A DNA stretch of 11,163 bases from an uncultured Psychrobacillus sp. (GCA_934234185.1 CAKQHO010000114.1:1-11163), one strand, 5' to 3'; positions 1 through 5,698 are shown, numbered from the stretch's first letter. Program-made: numbers and translations. Notes: a model not told the origin generated them from the letters alone.

Positions 1-348
1 TGCTTCTCCTTCTGTCTCTCCTGAAAAATCAAATCCGAACGAATGTCGTCATAGCAAAAGAGTCCCCTATTTTAAAAGTCTTCTTCCATAATCTTACCGT
101 ATCTTCCTAACAATTAGCATCCAGAAAAGACAGCGTGAATATCTTTTTTGATAAGAAGAGGTTTGGTACCACCTGAATATTCAAGCAGGATTGCTACCAA
201 GTTAACGGATATGGTGATATTCAGCCTTCTGATGATACAGTGAATAATTGGTGTTCTATCGCTGTCTAGAGACTCTGCTCATTGTAGGAATTGAGACGTA
301 GACAAACGCTAAATACCAGATGCTTTCATGCCTATTTCCTTTCCAACT
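1..348. other. Left chromosomal flank without a recognisable gene
   Basis: No convincing open reading frame was found on either strand. The minus strand contains GGTGGTACCA at 164-173, which resembles the TGGTACC core of a T-box antiterminator, but no clear stem I, specifier loop or terminator could be drawn around it. The stretch lies downstream of eno in the minus-strand direction, so it is ordinary intergenic or decayed DNA outside the mobile element. Confidence 0.4.
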
Positions 349-398
349 AAAAACGCCGAACTATTTTATGCGCAGTTTAAGATGGTTCGGCGTTTTTT
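349..398. terminator. Bidirectional-looking intrinsic terminator
   Basis: A 13-bp perfect stem pairs 349-361 with 385-397 (core CGCCGAAC / GTTCGGCG), with a 23-nt loop. The plus strand continues into a T-run (391-398) and the minus strand into a matching T-run (the AAAAA at 349-353), so it could stop transcription either way. No gene that it serves is visible in the window. Confidence 0.7.
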
Positions 399-441
399 AT
401 TTAGTTTAGTTCTGTGAAGATGAATGTTGATATTAAGACAC

Positions 442-574
442 CGTTGATTGTAGTGGAAGGCGGTTGACTCCTGTGGGATTAGCGGACAGGGGAGACCCCG
501 CAGATGCGAACAAGCACTCGAGGAGGCTCCCCGACCGCCCCGCGGAAAGCAACCGCCTGCAACGGAAATCAACG
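442..574. repeat. Bacillaceae-type interspersed palindromic repeat
   Basis: A GC-rich block of about 133 bp in AT-rich surroundings. It is bounded by nested inverted repeats: CGTTGATT (442-449) with AATCAACG (567-574), and GGCGGTTG (459-466) with CAACCGCC (550-557). The interior holds GGGGAGACCCCGCAG and a CCCCGCGGAAAG segment. From memory, blocks with this layout are dispersed in many copies between genes of Bacillus-like genomes and are often misannotated as a short protein rich in C, S, P and G. Such a reading frame runs across it on the minus strand (366-572) and is not believed. It lies outside the mobile element. Confidence 0.65.
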
Positions 575-663
575 ATTTAGATTAACTTTGCCTAAATTTC
601 AGTGCAACATTCGGTTTTGGACACTGCAAATTCAGTTATGTCCCAACCTCTTTATTTTTGTAC

Positions 664-705
664 AAAAAAACCCCTGAAACCAGCGCGTCCGCCTGTTCAG
701 GGGTT
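664..705 (-). terminator. Original eno terminator, now beside the eno stub
   Basis: AACCCCTGAA (669-678) pairs with TTCAGGGGTT (696-705) in a perfect 10-bp stem. On the minus strand the stem is followed by seven T residues (complement of 664-670). It sits about 20 bp after the eno stop codon of the left copy, the normal place for the enolase terminator. After integration it is separated from the functional eno gene by the whole element. Confidence 0.85.
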
Positions 706-724
706 CTCAGCAATAGCTGTTCAG

Positions 725-801
725 CTATTATTTTTTAAGGTTGTAGAAAGATGCAAGACCTTTGTATTCAGCTAAATCGCCAAGCTCGTCTTCGATGCGA
801 A
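725..801 (-). repeat. attL: left copy of the eno 3'-end direct repeat
   Basis: Identical over all 77 visible bases to 11087-11163. Similarity to a normal eno sequence appears to continue to about 832 and then breaks off, so the true repeat may be about 108 bp, but the right copy leaves the window at 11163. The repeat covers the last codons, the stop codon and three bases beyond it. Confidence 0.88.
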
Positions 802-835
802 GAAGTTGGTTGTATTTCGCGATACGGTCTGTACT
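728..835 (-). pseudogene. eno: Displaced 3' stub of enolase
   Basis: The minus strand encodes TDRIAKYNQLLRIEDELG followed by the conserved enolase C-terminus ending in FYNLKK and a stop at 728-730. The codons just upstream (reading ENYIES) no longer match enolase, and an in-frame stop occurs at 863-865, so only about 35 codons of eno remain and there is no start codon. This is the fragment left on the far side of the element, still linked to the original eno terminator at 664-705. It should make no protein. Its value is as a record of the attachment site and of how much eno sequence the element's attP carries. Confidence 0.9.
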
Positions 836-855
836 TTCAATGTAATTTTCTAACA

Positions 856-864
856 AAGCCCGTT
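856..864 (+). repeat. Left half of a 9-bp inverted repeat at the element ends
   Basis: AAGCCCGTT here is the exact reverse complement of AACGGGCTT at 11078-11086. Looser similarity continues inward for several more bases. The left half lies about 22 bp inside the end of the eno-like sequence. When the element is circular the two halves would flank the attP core in inverted orientation, the arrangement expected for recombinase or excisionase binding sites. Confidence 0.5.
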
Positions 865-865
865 A

Positions 866-1051
866 TATCAACGTTTGTCACTCTCAAGAAAGCTTCTTTT
901 CCTGCGTTAGATTGCTTAATTTAATTTTAATACATTCCCACTAATTCAGCAACAGTTTTCACAAATTCAGCAGAGGACGAACTGAGACGGGCAAGACTCC
1001 ACTTGAGAGAAGTTCGCTCCGTCTGAGAGCCTCTCAGCAACACCACAAAAA
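866..1051. other. Left-end non-coding region with short repeats
   Basis: No gene is seen between the left att copy and the operon terminator. AATTCAGCA occurs twice (943-951, 964-972). AGACGG (985-990) can pair with CCGTCT (1019-1024), and CTGAGAG-C-CTCTCAG forms a perfect 7-bp stem at 1023-1037. Repeated short motifs this close to an att site could be integrase arm-type binding sites. This is inference from position only. Confidence 0.35.
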
Positions 1052-1085
1052 CAAAAAAAGGACAGAAGCCATAAAGCCCCTGCCC
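1052..1085 (-). terminator. Terminator closing the leftward rep-terS gene set
   Basis: On the minus strand GGGCAGGGGC (complement of 1076-1085) pairs, with some G-U pairs, with the segment ending at 1060, then runs into seven T residues. The stem begins at the last base of the stop codon of the 79-codon gene, so this is the end of the leftward transcription unit, placed just inside the left att site. Confidence 0.8.
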
Positions 1086-1324
1086 TAAATTACTTTCTCT
1101 AATTTATATAAACCTACCAATTTACTCTCTCCACAATAATCCACCCGTAGGACTTTTCCTGTATCTATACGCTTATACCCAGCCCTCTGAAGGTCATAGT
1201 TCATAGATAGGTAATAAACTTCTCCTGATCCTAATTGAACGGCTTCCACCTCACAGCCGTCAATCCATTCTATATAGACCTTTGGAGGAGCTTCTTGGGA
1301 AGTTTTTGTTATCTTATATTCCAT
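1085..1324 (-). CDS. Small hypothetical protein (79 aa), last gene of the leftward set
   Basis: Not recognised. The ATG at 1324 is preceded by a purine-rich ribosome binding site (GAGGAAGGGGTGA) at good spacing, and the frame runs unbroken to a TAG that abuts a strong terminator, so it is very likely a real gene. The product is small and mixed in character (VYIEWIDGCEVEAVQLGSG near residues 16-34). Alternating hydrophobic and polar residues suggest a small beta-rich domain, and there is no signal peptide or membrane segment. It follows the 115-aa gene by 41 bp and is probably co-transcribed with terS. In phage satellites, genes next to terS often encode factors that act on the helper phage, but nothing in the sequence shows such a role here. 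Confidence 0.7.
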   Translation of the reverse strand: MEYKITKTSQEAPPKVYIEWIDGCEVEAVQLGSGEVYYLSMNYDLQRAGYKRIDTGKVLRVDYCGESKLVGLYKLEKVI

Positions 1325-1365
1325 TTCTCTTCACCCCTTCCTCTGCTAACTTAACGCCCAACATA

Positions 1366-1713
1366 TCAGCCAATATCAAAACAAACAACCAACTCACAAT
1401 GACAACCTTCTTTCTGTTCAATAGGGTTAATACACGCTTCTAGTTTCCAATAACCTTCATCAGTTAGATAAAGAGTTGAACAACTTGTTCTGAACTCCCT
1501 CCCTCTTATCTTCAGCTTTGTTCCATCTTTATACCTCTTTGCTGTTCCCATCATAGAAGAGGAGGCGGGAGCTTCTATCTCCCCTCCAGCATGGCTGAGA
1601 ACAACTTTTCCCCGTTCCTCTTTTGGAAGAAATGTCTCAGCGATAGGGAAGATAGCCACCCCTTCAAGTCCATCAATGCTTAACAAACCTTCAGGCTCAA
1701 CGACAAACCTCAT
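1366..1713 (-). CDS. Hypothetical protein (115 aa), translationally coupled to terS
   Basis: Not recognised. The ATG at 1713 overlaps the TGA of terS by one base (TGATG), and AAGGAG lies ten bases upstream, so coupled translation from the terS message is expected. A TTG one codon earlier is possible but less likely. The product begins MRFVVEPEGLLSIDG and contains several beta-strand-like stretches (VAIFPIA, KVVLSHAG, LKIRGREF, TLYLTDEGYW). Cysteines cluster near the C-terminus (ACINP, then GCHCELVVCF), which might bind a metal or form disulphides. There is no membrane segment or signal peptide. Tight coupling to TerS suggests a function in the same process, such as packaging redirection or late control, but this is inference from position. 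Confidence 0.75.
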   Translation of the reverse strand: MRFVVEPEGLLSIDGLEGVAIFPIAETFLPKEERGKVVLSHAGGEIEAPASSSMMGTAKRYKDGTKLKIRGREFRTSCSTLYLTDEGYWKLEACINPIEQKEGCHCELVVCFDIG

Positions 1714-2267
1714 CAATCCTCTTCTCCTTCCAATAGTTCAATATCATCCTCAGTAAGCTCCACCATGTTTTTGAGTTCCTCTACTGTTATGATTTCTCGT
1801 CTCGGCTTATCGTCATGGGAGATATGTCCGTTAATTATGATATTGTTCTGAGCCATTCCATACGCTTTGGTCAAGTGTTCCAAAGCCTTCAAACGGGCTA
1901 AGGTTGGAGCTGGGATCGTTTCTTTCTTGCCTGTTTTAGCGTTGATAATAACGTCTGTAGCCTCTCCCCTCACAATGTCCGATAAGTGGACTAGCACCTC
2001 TTCCACGGAAGCAATCTCTTCACTCGTCCAATACTTGTGATGTTCTTTTATGAAGCCATTAACGTCTGGACGATTCAGGAGACTCCAGCCGTGCTTACTT
2101 GTGTATCCCGCCCTTTTAGAAGCCTCTGGGACGCTCCCTGTAAGGAGATAATTATGGACAAAGGCTCTCTGTCTATCGTTCAAAGGTCTAAAACTATTTA
2201 AGGCTTCCACTGTCTCAGGGGAAACCTCGTTTACTTCCATTACATGATTCCTAGTTACTTCTGGCAT
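1713..2267 (-). CDS. terS: Phage terminase small subunit (TerS-like)
   Basis: The 184-aa product matches the Terminase_2 pattern. An N-terminal helix-turn-helix begins LNDRQRAFVHNYLLTGSVPE (about residues 29-48) and continues ASKRAGYTSKHG, comparable to the family's LTxKQxxFVxEYL...AAxRAGYS. A central helix follows (VEEVLVHLSDIVRGEATD), then a later LKALEHLTKAYGM helix like the family's LKALELLGKxxGL, and an acidic tail. TerS proteins bind the pac or cos site and load DNA onto the large terminase ATPase/nuclease. No large subunit, portal or capsid gene is in the window, so this TerS would have to work with a partner from elsewhere, as in phage-inducible islands that redirect a helper phage's packaging. 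The ATG at 2267 has AGAAAGGA nine bases upstream. The gene follows the Rep-like gene by 20 bp. Family call fairly sure; satellite role inferred. Confidence 0.82.
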   Translation of the reverse strand: MPEVTRNHVMEVNEVSPETVEALNSFRPLNDRQRAFVHNYLLTGSVPEASKRAGYTSKHGWSLLNRPDVNGFIKEHHKYWTSEEIASVEEVLVHLSDIVRGEATDVIINAKTGKKETIPAPTLARLKALEHLTKAYGMAQNNIIINGHISHDDKPRREIITVEELKNMVELTEDDIELLEGEED

Positions 2268-2287
2268 ATCATTTCGTCCTTTCTAAT

Positions 2288-3277
2288 TTAAGCTAGTAAT
2301 TCGTCCCACTCTTCCTCAGTGATAAATCGTCCTTCCTCAAAAAGCTCATCCACACTTTTAATTTTTAGCGTAAGTTTCTCATATGGTTTGAAACCAAGAC
2401 GACGTAAAAACTCTTCATTAGTTTCTGGATAAGTTGGATTAGGTGGAGATTGCTTCTTCAGGTCAGTTGAAGGGATAGAGTCACTACCCTGAGGAGTAGG
2501 AAGTTTTAAGTCCGCTTTGTCTTGAGGAGTTGGAGTTACTTCTTCCACCTTCTCAATACTCTGTGGTTCTTCCTGTGGTTCTTCCTGTGGTTCTTCACGG
2601 GGTTGAGGTTGAGGAGTATCTTTCACTACACTCTCAATCGTCTTAGTAACGTAGCTCTTTACTCCACTTGAGTATTTTGGAGCGTTCTCTTCTAGTCTTT
2701 CCATGACTTCTTTCACGACTTCTGGGGATAGCTGCTTCTCTTTCGCCTGATCCATAACTTCAGCTTTAACCTCTTCTTTGGTCGCTGGGGCTTTAACTTC
2801 TTTTCTCTTAGAAGCCACTACTCCCTTAGATTGGGCCTCAACGTCAGCAAGTAGCTCCTCAACGTTCCCAGCCCTTACAAGAGCTTGTGAGACTTTGTGA
2901 GAGCCAACAATACCATTAAGGAAGACCTTCTCTTCACAAGGCAAGTACAGCATATTAGAGCGTCCGTCTTTCCCGATAGTAGAGACAAGATTGACTGCCT
3001 CAAGCTTCTTCAGTGTTCTTCTGAACTTTTGTTTATTCCAGCCTAAATCCTCCATAGCTTTCTCTTCAGTGTATTTACAGTAAATCTTCCCCTCATGGGA
3101 GTATCTCTCATAGTTGAGATGAGATAGCTCCCACAAGTCACGAATCAGCGGATATAGGACGTATTCGTTTTCTGTGATTGTTTTATCCTTCAGAAGCTTT
3201 AAAAGGTTGCGGGACGTTGGAGCATAGCTTGTTACTGTATCCAATCTGTAGTATCCCAGCTCATTACGCTCTATCAT
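2288..3277 (-). CDS. RepA_N-like replication initiator (329 aa)
   Basis: Residues about 35-113 resemble the winged-helix domain of RepA_N initiators of Gram-positive plasmids: a helical start (NEYVLYPLIRDLW), then KIYCKYTEEKAMEDLGWNKQ, the recognition helix region KFRRTLKKLEAVNLV, and a wing ending SNMLYLP. A long charged middle follows, with PQEEPQEEPQ tandem repeats near 224-239, and then a short C-terminal domain (LKIKSVDELFEEG...EEEWDELLA). The split N-terminal/variable/C-terminal layout fits RepA_N proteins, which often carry their origin inside their own gene. The start at 3277 lies two bases after the upstream gene's stop (TAAGGATG), so translation is probably coupled. If the call is right, it melts an element origin and recruits host replication proteins. 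A DnaD-like or purely regulatory winged-helix protein remains possible. Confidence 0.6.
   Translation of the reverse strand: MIERNELGYYRLDTVTSYAPTSRNLLKLLKDKTITENEYVLYPLIRDLWELSHLNYERYSHEGKIYCKYTEEKAMEDLGWNKQKFRRTLKKLEAVNLVSTIGKDGRSNMLYLPCEEKVFLNGIVGSHKVSQALVRAGNVEELLADVEAQSKGVVASKRKEVKAPATKEEVKAEVMDQAKEKQLSPEVVKEVMERLEENAPKYSSGVKSYVTKTIESVVKDTPQPQPREEPQEEPQEEPQSIEKVEEVTPTPQDKADLKLPTPQGSDSIPSTDLKKQSPPNPTYPETNEEFLRRLGFKPYEKLTLKIKSVDELFEEGRFITEEEWDELLA
2562..2597. repeat. Three 12-bp tandem repeats inside the Rep-like gene
   Basis: TGTGGTTCTTCC occurs at 2562-2573 and 2574-2585, with a third copy (last base changed) at 2586-2597. It encodes the EEPQ repeats of the initiator's linker. In RepA_N plasmids such intragenic repeats can serve as initiator binding sites. 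Simple repeat expansion in a disordered linker explains it equally well. Confidence 0.6.
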
Positions 3278-3279
3278 CC

Positions 3280-3576
3280 TTAAATGCCCCCTTTTATAAC
3301 TTCAATGTCGGCTAGTACCCGCAAGCAATCCAGTAACAATTGATTTGTATCTATATCAAGATTCTCTTTCGCTCTTTCATAGAACTCAGGAAGCTCTACT
3401 CTAGTTAGCTGAAGGTAGTGAAAACGTTGACCTATAACCTCGGCTCGTCTTTTGATTAATCGAGAGCTTTGTTTTAGTTCTTCAATTCCACTAGCCTCTT
3501 TCTCAATGTCCTTAACCATCTTAAGGACTGTCAGAAACACTTCTTCAAATTTATTCACTTTAATCTTGATATCCAT
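3280..3576 (-). CDS. Small helical hypothetical protein (98 aa) upstream of rep
   Basis: Not recognised. The start is placed at the ATG at 3576 (MDIKIKVNKF) because AGGAGCG stands eight bases before it. An in-frame ATG at 3600 has no ribosome binding site. The product is predicted almost all helical, with heptad-like patterning (FEEVFLTVLKMVKDIEKEAS, then IEELKQSSRLIKRRAEVI), no membrane segment and mixed charge, consistent with a small coiled-coil or helical-bundle partner protein. Its stop is two bases before the start of the Rep-like gene, so the two are almost certainly co-translated. That suggests a helper or regulator of replication, by position only. Confidence 0.72.
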   Translation of the reverse strand: MDIKIKVNKFEEVFLTVLKMVKDIEKEASGIEELKQSSRLIKRRAEVIGQRFHYLQLTRVELPEFYERAKENLDIDTNQLLLDCLRVLADIEVIKGGI

Positions 3577-3627
3577 AAATATCGCTCCTATTCTGTTCAT
3601 GGTTCTGGTGGTTATAAGGGCTAAAAG

Positions 3628-3801
3628 TTACTTCCCAGCCACTAGGCGGGCATGGGCTTCATTAATCAATAACTCCACTAGCTGAGTCCTGTGGAGTGAT
3701 AGGTTTAAGTCCATTCTGTAGCGTTGCTGTAGCTCACTAGCCTTCTGGATGATTTCAGGCTTTAGAGCCACAGTTGTCTTTTTGTATGTTTTGTTCTCCA
3801 T
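3628..3801 (-). CDS. Ribbon-helix-helix DNA-binding protein (57 aa, CopG-like)
   Basis: The start is set at the ATG at 3801 (MENKTYKK), which has GGAGGAAG at ideal spacing. The longer frame from 3849 would run back into the preceding gene and lacks a ribosome binding site. The product shows the ribbon-helix-helix order: a short basic beta strand (KKTTVALK), helix A (PEIIQKASELQQRY), a turn, then helix B (RTQLVELLINEAHARL). Such proteins bind as dimers to short dyad operators and, on plasmids, typically repress rep or act in partition. The five 16-bp dyads at 5741-6005 in the same element are attractive targets, as is the promoter of its own gene. Fold call fairly sure; target is a guess. Confidence 0.75.
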   Translation of the reverse strand: MENKTYKKTTVALKPEIIQKASELQQRYRMDLNLSLHRTQLVELLINEAHARLVAGK

Positions 3802-3820
3802 AGTGTCTTCCTCCAGTAAA

Positions 3821-4060
3821 TTAAATTCCGTCCTTTTCAGCTTGCTCACTTCTCATATCATTCCATAGCCTCCGAAAACGAGCCTCTTGCTCCTTTCCTT
3901 TGAGCGTTTTCAGCGCCCCTGAGAGCCTGTCTATCTGCTCTAGTCTGTACAACTCAAGCTCCACTCTGTCGGCATATTTAACGTAAAGCTCAGCATCATA
4001 TTTCTTCATCTCATAAAGACAGTCAAACAGTCGGCTTTTGTAATCAAAACTTAAATCCAT
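3821..4060 (-). CDS. Small helical hypothetical protein (79 aa)
   Basis: Not recognised. The start is chosen at the ATG at 4060 (MDLSFDYKSR), which has AAAGGATGAG upstream. The longer frame from 4120 would begin inside the terminator of the previous gene and encode an implausible hydrophobic leader. The product is strongly charged and helical (LFDCLYEMKKYDAELYVKYA, then RVELELYRLEQIDRLSGALK), likely a coiled coil. It follows a good terminator (4089-4118), so it needs read-through or a weak promoter in the 28 bp between, and it precedes the ribbon-helix-helix gene by 19 bp. Confidence 0.68.
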   Translation of the reverse strand: MDLSFDYKSRLFDCLYEMKKYDAELYVKYADRVELELYRLEQIDRLSGALKTLKGKEQEARFRRLWNDMRSEQAEKDGI

Positions 4061-4088
4061 TAATCTCTCATCCTTTCTTTCAAGTAAT

Positions 4089-4118
4089 AAAAAAGAAGTA
4101 GCTCCTAAGAGCCACCTC
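4089..4118 (-). terminator. Terminator overlapping the stop of the 184-aa gene
   Basis: On the minus strand GAGGTGGCTC pairs with GAGCTACTTC (10 bp, two G-U pairs) around a 4-nt loop, followed by six T residues (complement of 4089-4094). It starts within the TGA of the upstream gene and ends 28 bp before the next start codon, so it splits or attenuates the leftward gene set. Confidence 0.75.
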
Positions 4119-4671
4119 ACATTTTAAATTTTTGTCTCAATGAGATATCCATCATGCCTTCTAGCTTATCCATTGGATAAAGTTCAAGCTGTTGATCCAC
4201 GAAAGACTTTGAATAGCCGAGCTTTTTACCTTTCTCATGGATTCCAGATAGTTGGTCGAAAGATTCAAGCTTCATGTTGAAAGCTCTTGAGACCAGTTCC
4301 TCGTCAATTTCATAATTAGTGAAGCCTGACTCCAATCGCCCGTAAACGCCACGCTCCAAAGTGTAAAGCTCACTCCTTTGTTGGTGGGATAGCTGTTCTA
4401 GGTCTTTGACTACCTCAGCGTCAACTACTTTAGAGAAACCATCCGTACTAAAGATGATAGGGACACCATCCACAACACGTAGCTCACGGACATTAGCGTT
4501 TTCGCCAAATTTTGCAATTCTTTCAGCTCGTCTTCTTTCGTCTTCAGCTTTTATATACTCCTCGTACTCCAATCTGAGCTGGGCTTCCTCTTTTTGAAGC
4601 TTCTCTTCCAAAGCCTCCATTTCTTTTCTTTTCTTTTCTTGAGTAAATTGGTAGAAACTCATGTTATACAT
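4117..4671 (-). CDS. Coiled-coil hypothetical protein (184 aa), first gene of the leftward set
   Basis: Not recognised. The start is placed at the ATG at 4671 (MYNMSFYQFT) because AAAGGAG lies ten bases upstream. An in-frame ATG at 4722 would place that ribosome binding site inside the coding sequence and would sit against an upstream hairpin. Residues about 8-55 form a highly charged coiled coil (EKKRKEMEALEEKLQKEEAQ and onwards to EDERRRAERIAKFGE). A more globular part follows (LRVVDGVPIIFSTDGFSKVV) and then helices (VVKDLEQLSHQQRSELYTLE). There is no signal or membrane segment. Terminator-like hairpins lie on both sides (4726-4752 and 4089-4118), so its expression is probably set apart from the rest. 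The role is unknown; being nearest the origin-like region hints at replication or control. Confidence 0.75.
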   Translation of the reverse strand: MYNMSFYQFTQEKKRKEMEALEEKLQKEEAQLRLEYEEYIKAEDERRRAERIAKFGENANVRELRVVDGVPIIFSTDGFSKVVDAEVVKDLEQLSHQQRSELYTLERGVYGRLESGFTNYEIDEELVSRAFNMKLESFDQLSGIHEKGKKLGYSKSFVDQQLELYPMDKLEGMMDISLRQKFKM

Positions 4672-4725
4672 TTTTTGCATTTCTCCTTTATAGTTATTTA
4701 GGATAATTTTTATTCTCACCATTCA

Positions 4726-4752
4726 AAAAGAGAAGAGTGGACTCAACCACTC
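4726..4752 (-). terminator. Terminator/attenuator-like hairpin upstream of the 184-aa gene
   Basis: GAGTGG (4735-4740) and CCACTC (4747-4752) form a 6-bp stem with a 6-nt loop. On the minus strand it continues into TTCTCTTTTTG. It would intercept leftward transcripts coming from the origin-like region just before the first gene. The short stem makes it a modest terminator. Confidence 0.45.
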
Positions 4753-4779
4753 AACTCAAAAAGAATAGGAGAAATAGCA

Positions 4780-4810
4780 ATAAGCCAGGAGGTAATATTA
4801 CACGGCTTAT
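4780..4810. other. Stem-loop presenting the nonanucleotide TAATATTAC
   Basis: ATAAGCC (4780-4786) pairs with GGCTTAT (4804-4810), leaving a 17-nt loop that holds GTAATATTAC (4792-4801), itself a perfect palindrome. TAATATTAC in a hairpin loop is the rolling-circle nick site of geminiviruses and related CRESS-DNA replicons. No HUH-type Rep is visible here, so the match may be chance or simply a dyad operator. Confidence 0.35.
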
Positions 4811-4814
4811 CGAA

Positions 4815-4839
4815 CCTCTGAGGGAGACTACCTCAGAGG
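4815..4839. other. Perfect 9-bp hairpin in the control region
   Basis: CCTCTGAGG (4815-4823) and CCTCAGAGG (4831-4839) are perfect inverted repeats around a 7-nt loop. No U-tract follows on either strand, so it is more likely a protein-binding site or a structured RNA leader element than a terminator. Confidence 0.5.
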
Positions 4840-4949
4840 CTCTGAAGCCTCATAATAGCCACAAACCCTGAACAAAATAAGAAGCCTATCTCTGTATGTT
4901 GGCTCTAATACAGTGATAGTAGTTAGAAGCTCTTTCAAGCTTCAGGAAA

Positions 4950-4986
4950 CTCTTAAGTATATTAAGAACTTCATGAAACTTAAGAG
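4950..4986. repeat. 9-bp inverted repeat
   Basis: CTCTTAAGT (4950-4958) and ACTTAAGAG (4978-4986) are exact reverse complements 19 bp apart. Between and around them TTCAGGAAAC and TTCATGAAAC form a near-direct repeat. No gene or U-tract is attached; part of the non-coding control region. Confidence 0.45.
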
Positions 4987-5057
4987 GCGGAATAGAGGAG
5001 GGGAGGTTCAATACCCCTCTACTATATAGTTCCGAGTTCACTATGCTCTGGTCACAC

Positions 5058-5150
5058 AAAATATAAGAATTTATAAAAAAAATTTATTTAGCCGATAGGG
5101 TGGTAATAGTGGATAGGGGGATAATAGCGGGATAAGTGGGATATTAGCGG
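5058..5150. other. Candidate replication origin: AT-rich block beside three ~20-bp iterons
   Basis: An almost pure A/T run (5058-5090) is followed directly by three imperfect direct repeats: GATAGGGTGGTAATAGTG (5094-5111), GATAGGGGGATAATAGCGG (5112-5130) and GATAAGTGGGATATTAGCGG (5131-5150). An easily melted block next to iterons is the usual architecture of a theta-type plasmid or satellite origin. TAGCCGA at 5089-5095 joins the two parts and recurs at 5552-5558 and 5591-5597, and inverted at 5848-5854. Binding by the element's Rep-like protein is inference. Confidence 0.5.
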
Positions 5151-5158
5151 GTAGTTAC

Positions 5159-5184
5159 TTCAGCGAAGCTGAAATCTTTTTTTC
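5159..5184 (+). terminator. Small terminator-like hairpin, plus strand
   Basis: TTCAGC-GAA-GCTGAA (5159-5173) forms a 6-bp stem with a tight loop and is followed by ATCTTTTTTTCTTT. It would end a rightward transcript that crosses the iterons. No such transcript or promoter could be identified. Confidence 0.4.
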
Positions 5185-5199
5185 TTTAAAGATTGTTTT

Positions 5200-5387
5200 C
5201 TAAAACACTTCTCGTTCACTACGTTCACTCGAAATCTCTTAAAAGATATTCCAGCGGATACTGATCCATGAGAAAGAATGTTTACCCCTACATAAACACA
5301 CCTTCCCTACGGACTTTATAGATACTAGTTGGACTAGTGACCTGTTCCGCTGTATTGAGTTTTTAGTGAGCCAAAGAAGTGTTTTAG
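5200..5387. repeat. Long imperfect inverted repeat (13-bp perfect outer arms)
   Basis: CTAAAACACTTCT (5200-5212) is the exact reverse complement of AGAAGTGTTTTAG (5375-5387). Further inside, TCACT / AGTGA and CAGCGGA (5252-5258) / TCCGCTG (5346-5352) can pair in register, so the 188-bp segment could fold as one extended stem. It could be a single-strand origin, a structured non-coding RNA or a paired operator. Confidence 0.4.
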
Positions 5388-5402
5388 GGAAACATATCTT
5401 TA

Positions 5403-5465
5403 GTGCTTACATTGTATAGTTCCAGCTATGAAGCACGTTTGTAACACTATTAGAGGAACTTTTTT
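5403..5465 (+). promoter_or_regulatory. Two mutually exclusive hairpins, one a terminator (possible attenuator)
   Basis: AGTTCC (5418-5423) can pair with GGAACT (5455-5460), followed by six T residues, giving a plus-strand terminator. Alternatively GTGCTT (5403-5408) pairs with AAGCAC (5431-5436), helped by TATAG/CTAT inside it, which would trap AGTTCC in the loop. This is the logic of a transcription attenuator or of a counter-transcribed RNA end. No coding frame follows on the plus strand. Confidence 0.35.
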
Positions 5466-5640
5466 AAATAATTTTCAGGACAGCGGGAGAGAGCGAGGGA
5501 GGAGCTGAGCGAGGCGGGGCGTATCTCTCTTATACTCTTTCTAAAGGGAAATAGCCGAGGAATAGACTAGTTATATACTTATAGAGTAAATAGCCGAAAT
5601 CTAGCCTTTATATATCTATCCTCTTAACGGCTATCTATCT

Positions 5641-5698
5641 AATATTAATATTCTTATTATCGGATATCCGTGAGCTTTAGCGAACGGAAGATATCAAT
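5641..5698. other. Cluster of short palindromes
   Basis: AATATTAATATT (5641-5652) and CGGATATCCG (5661-5670) are perfect palindromes, and GATATCCGT can also pair with ACGGAAGATATC about ten bases on. They lie between the GC-rich AGCGAGG repeats (about 5480-5521) and the operator-like dyads. Protein-binding sites are likely in kind but unassigned. Confidence 0.35.

Noticed and set aside
366..572. 68-codon minus-strand frame rich in C, S, P and R
   Set aside because: It lies across a palindromic interspersed repeat and has no ribosome binding site. It is the familiar false gene of this repeat type.
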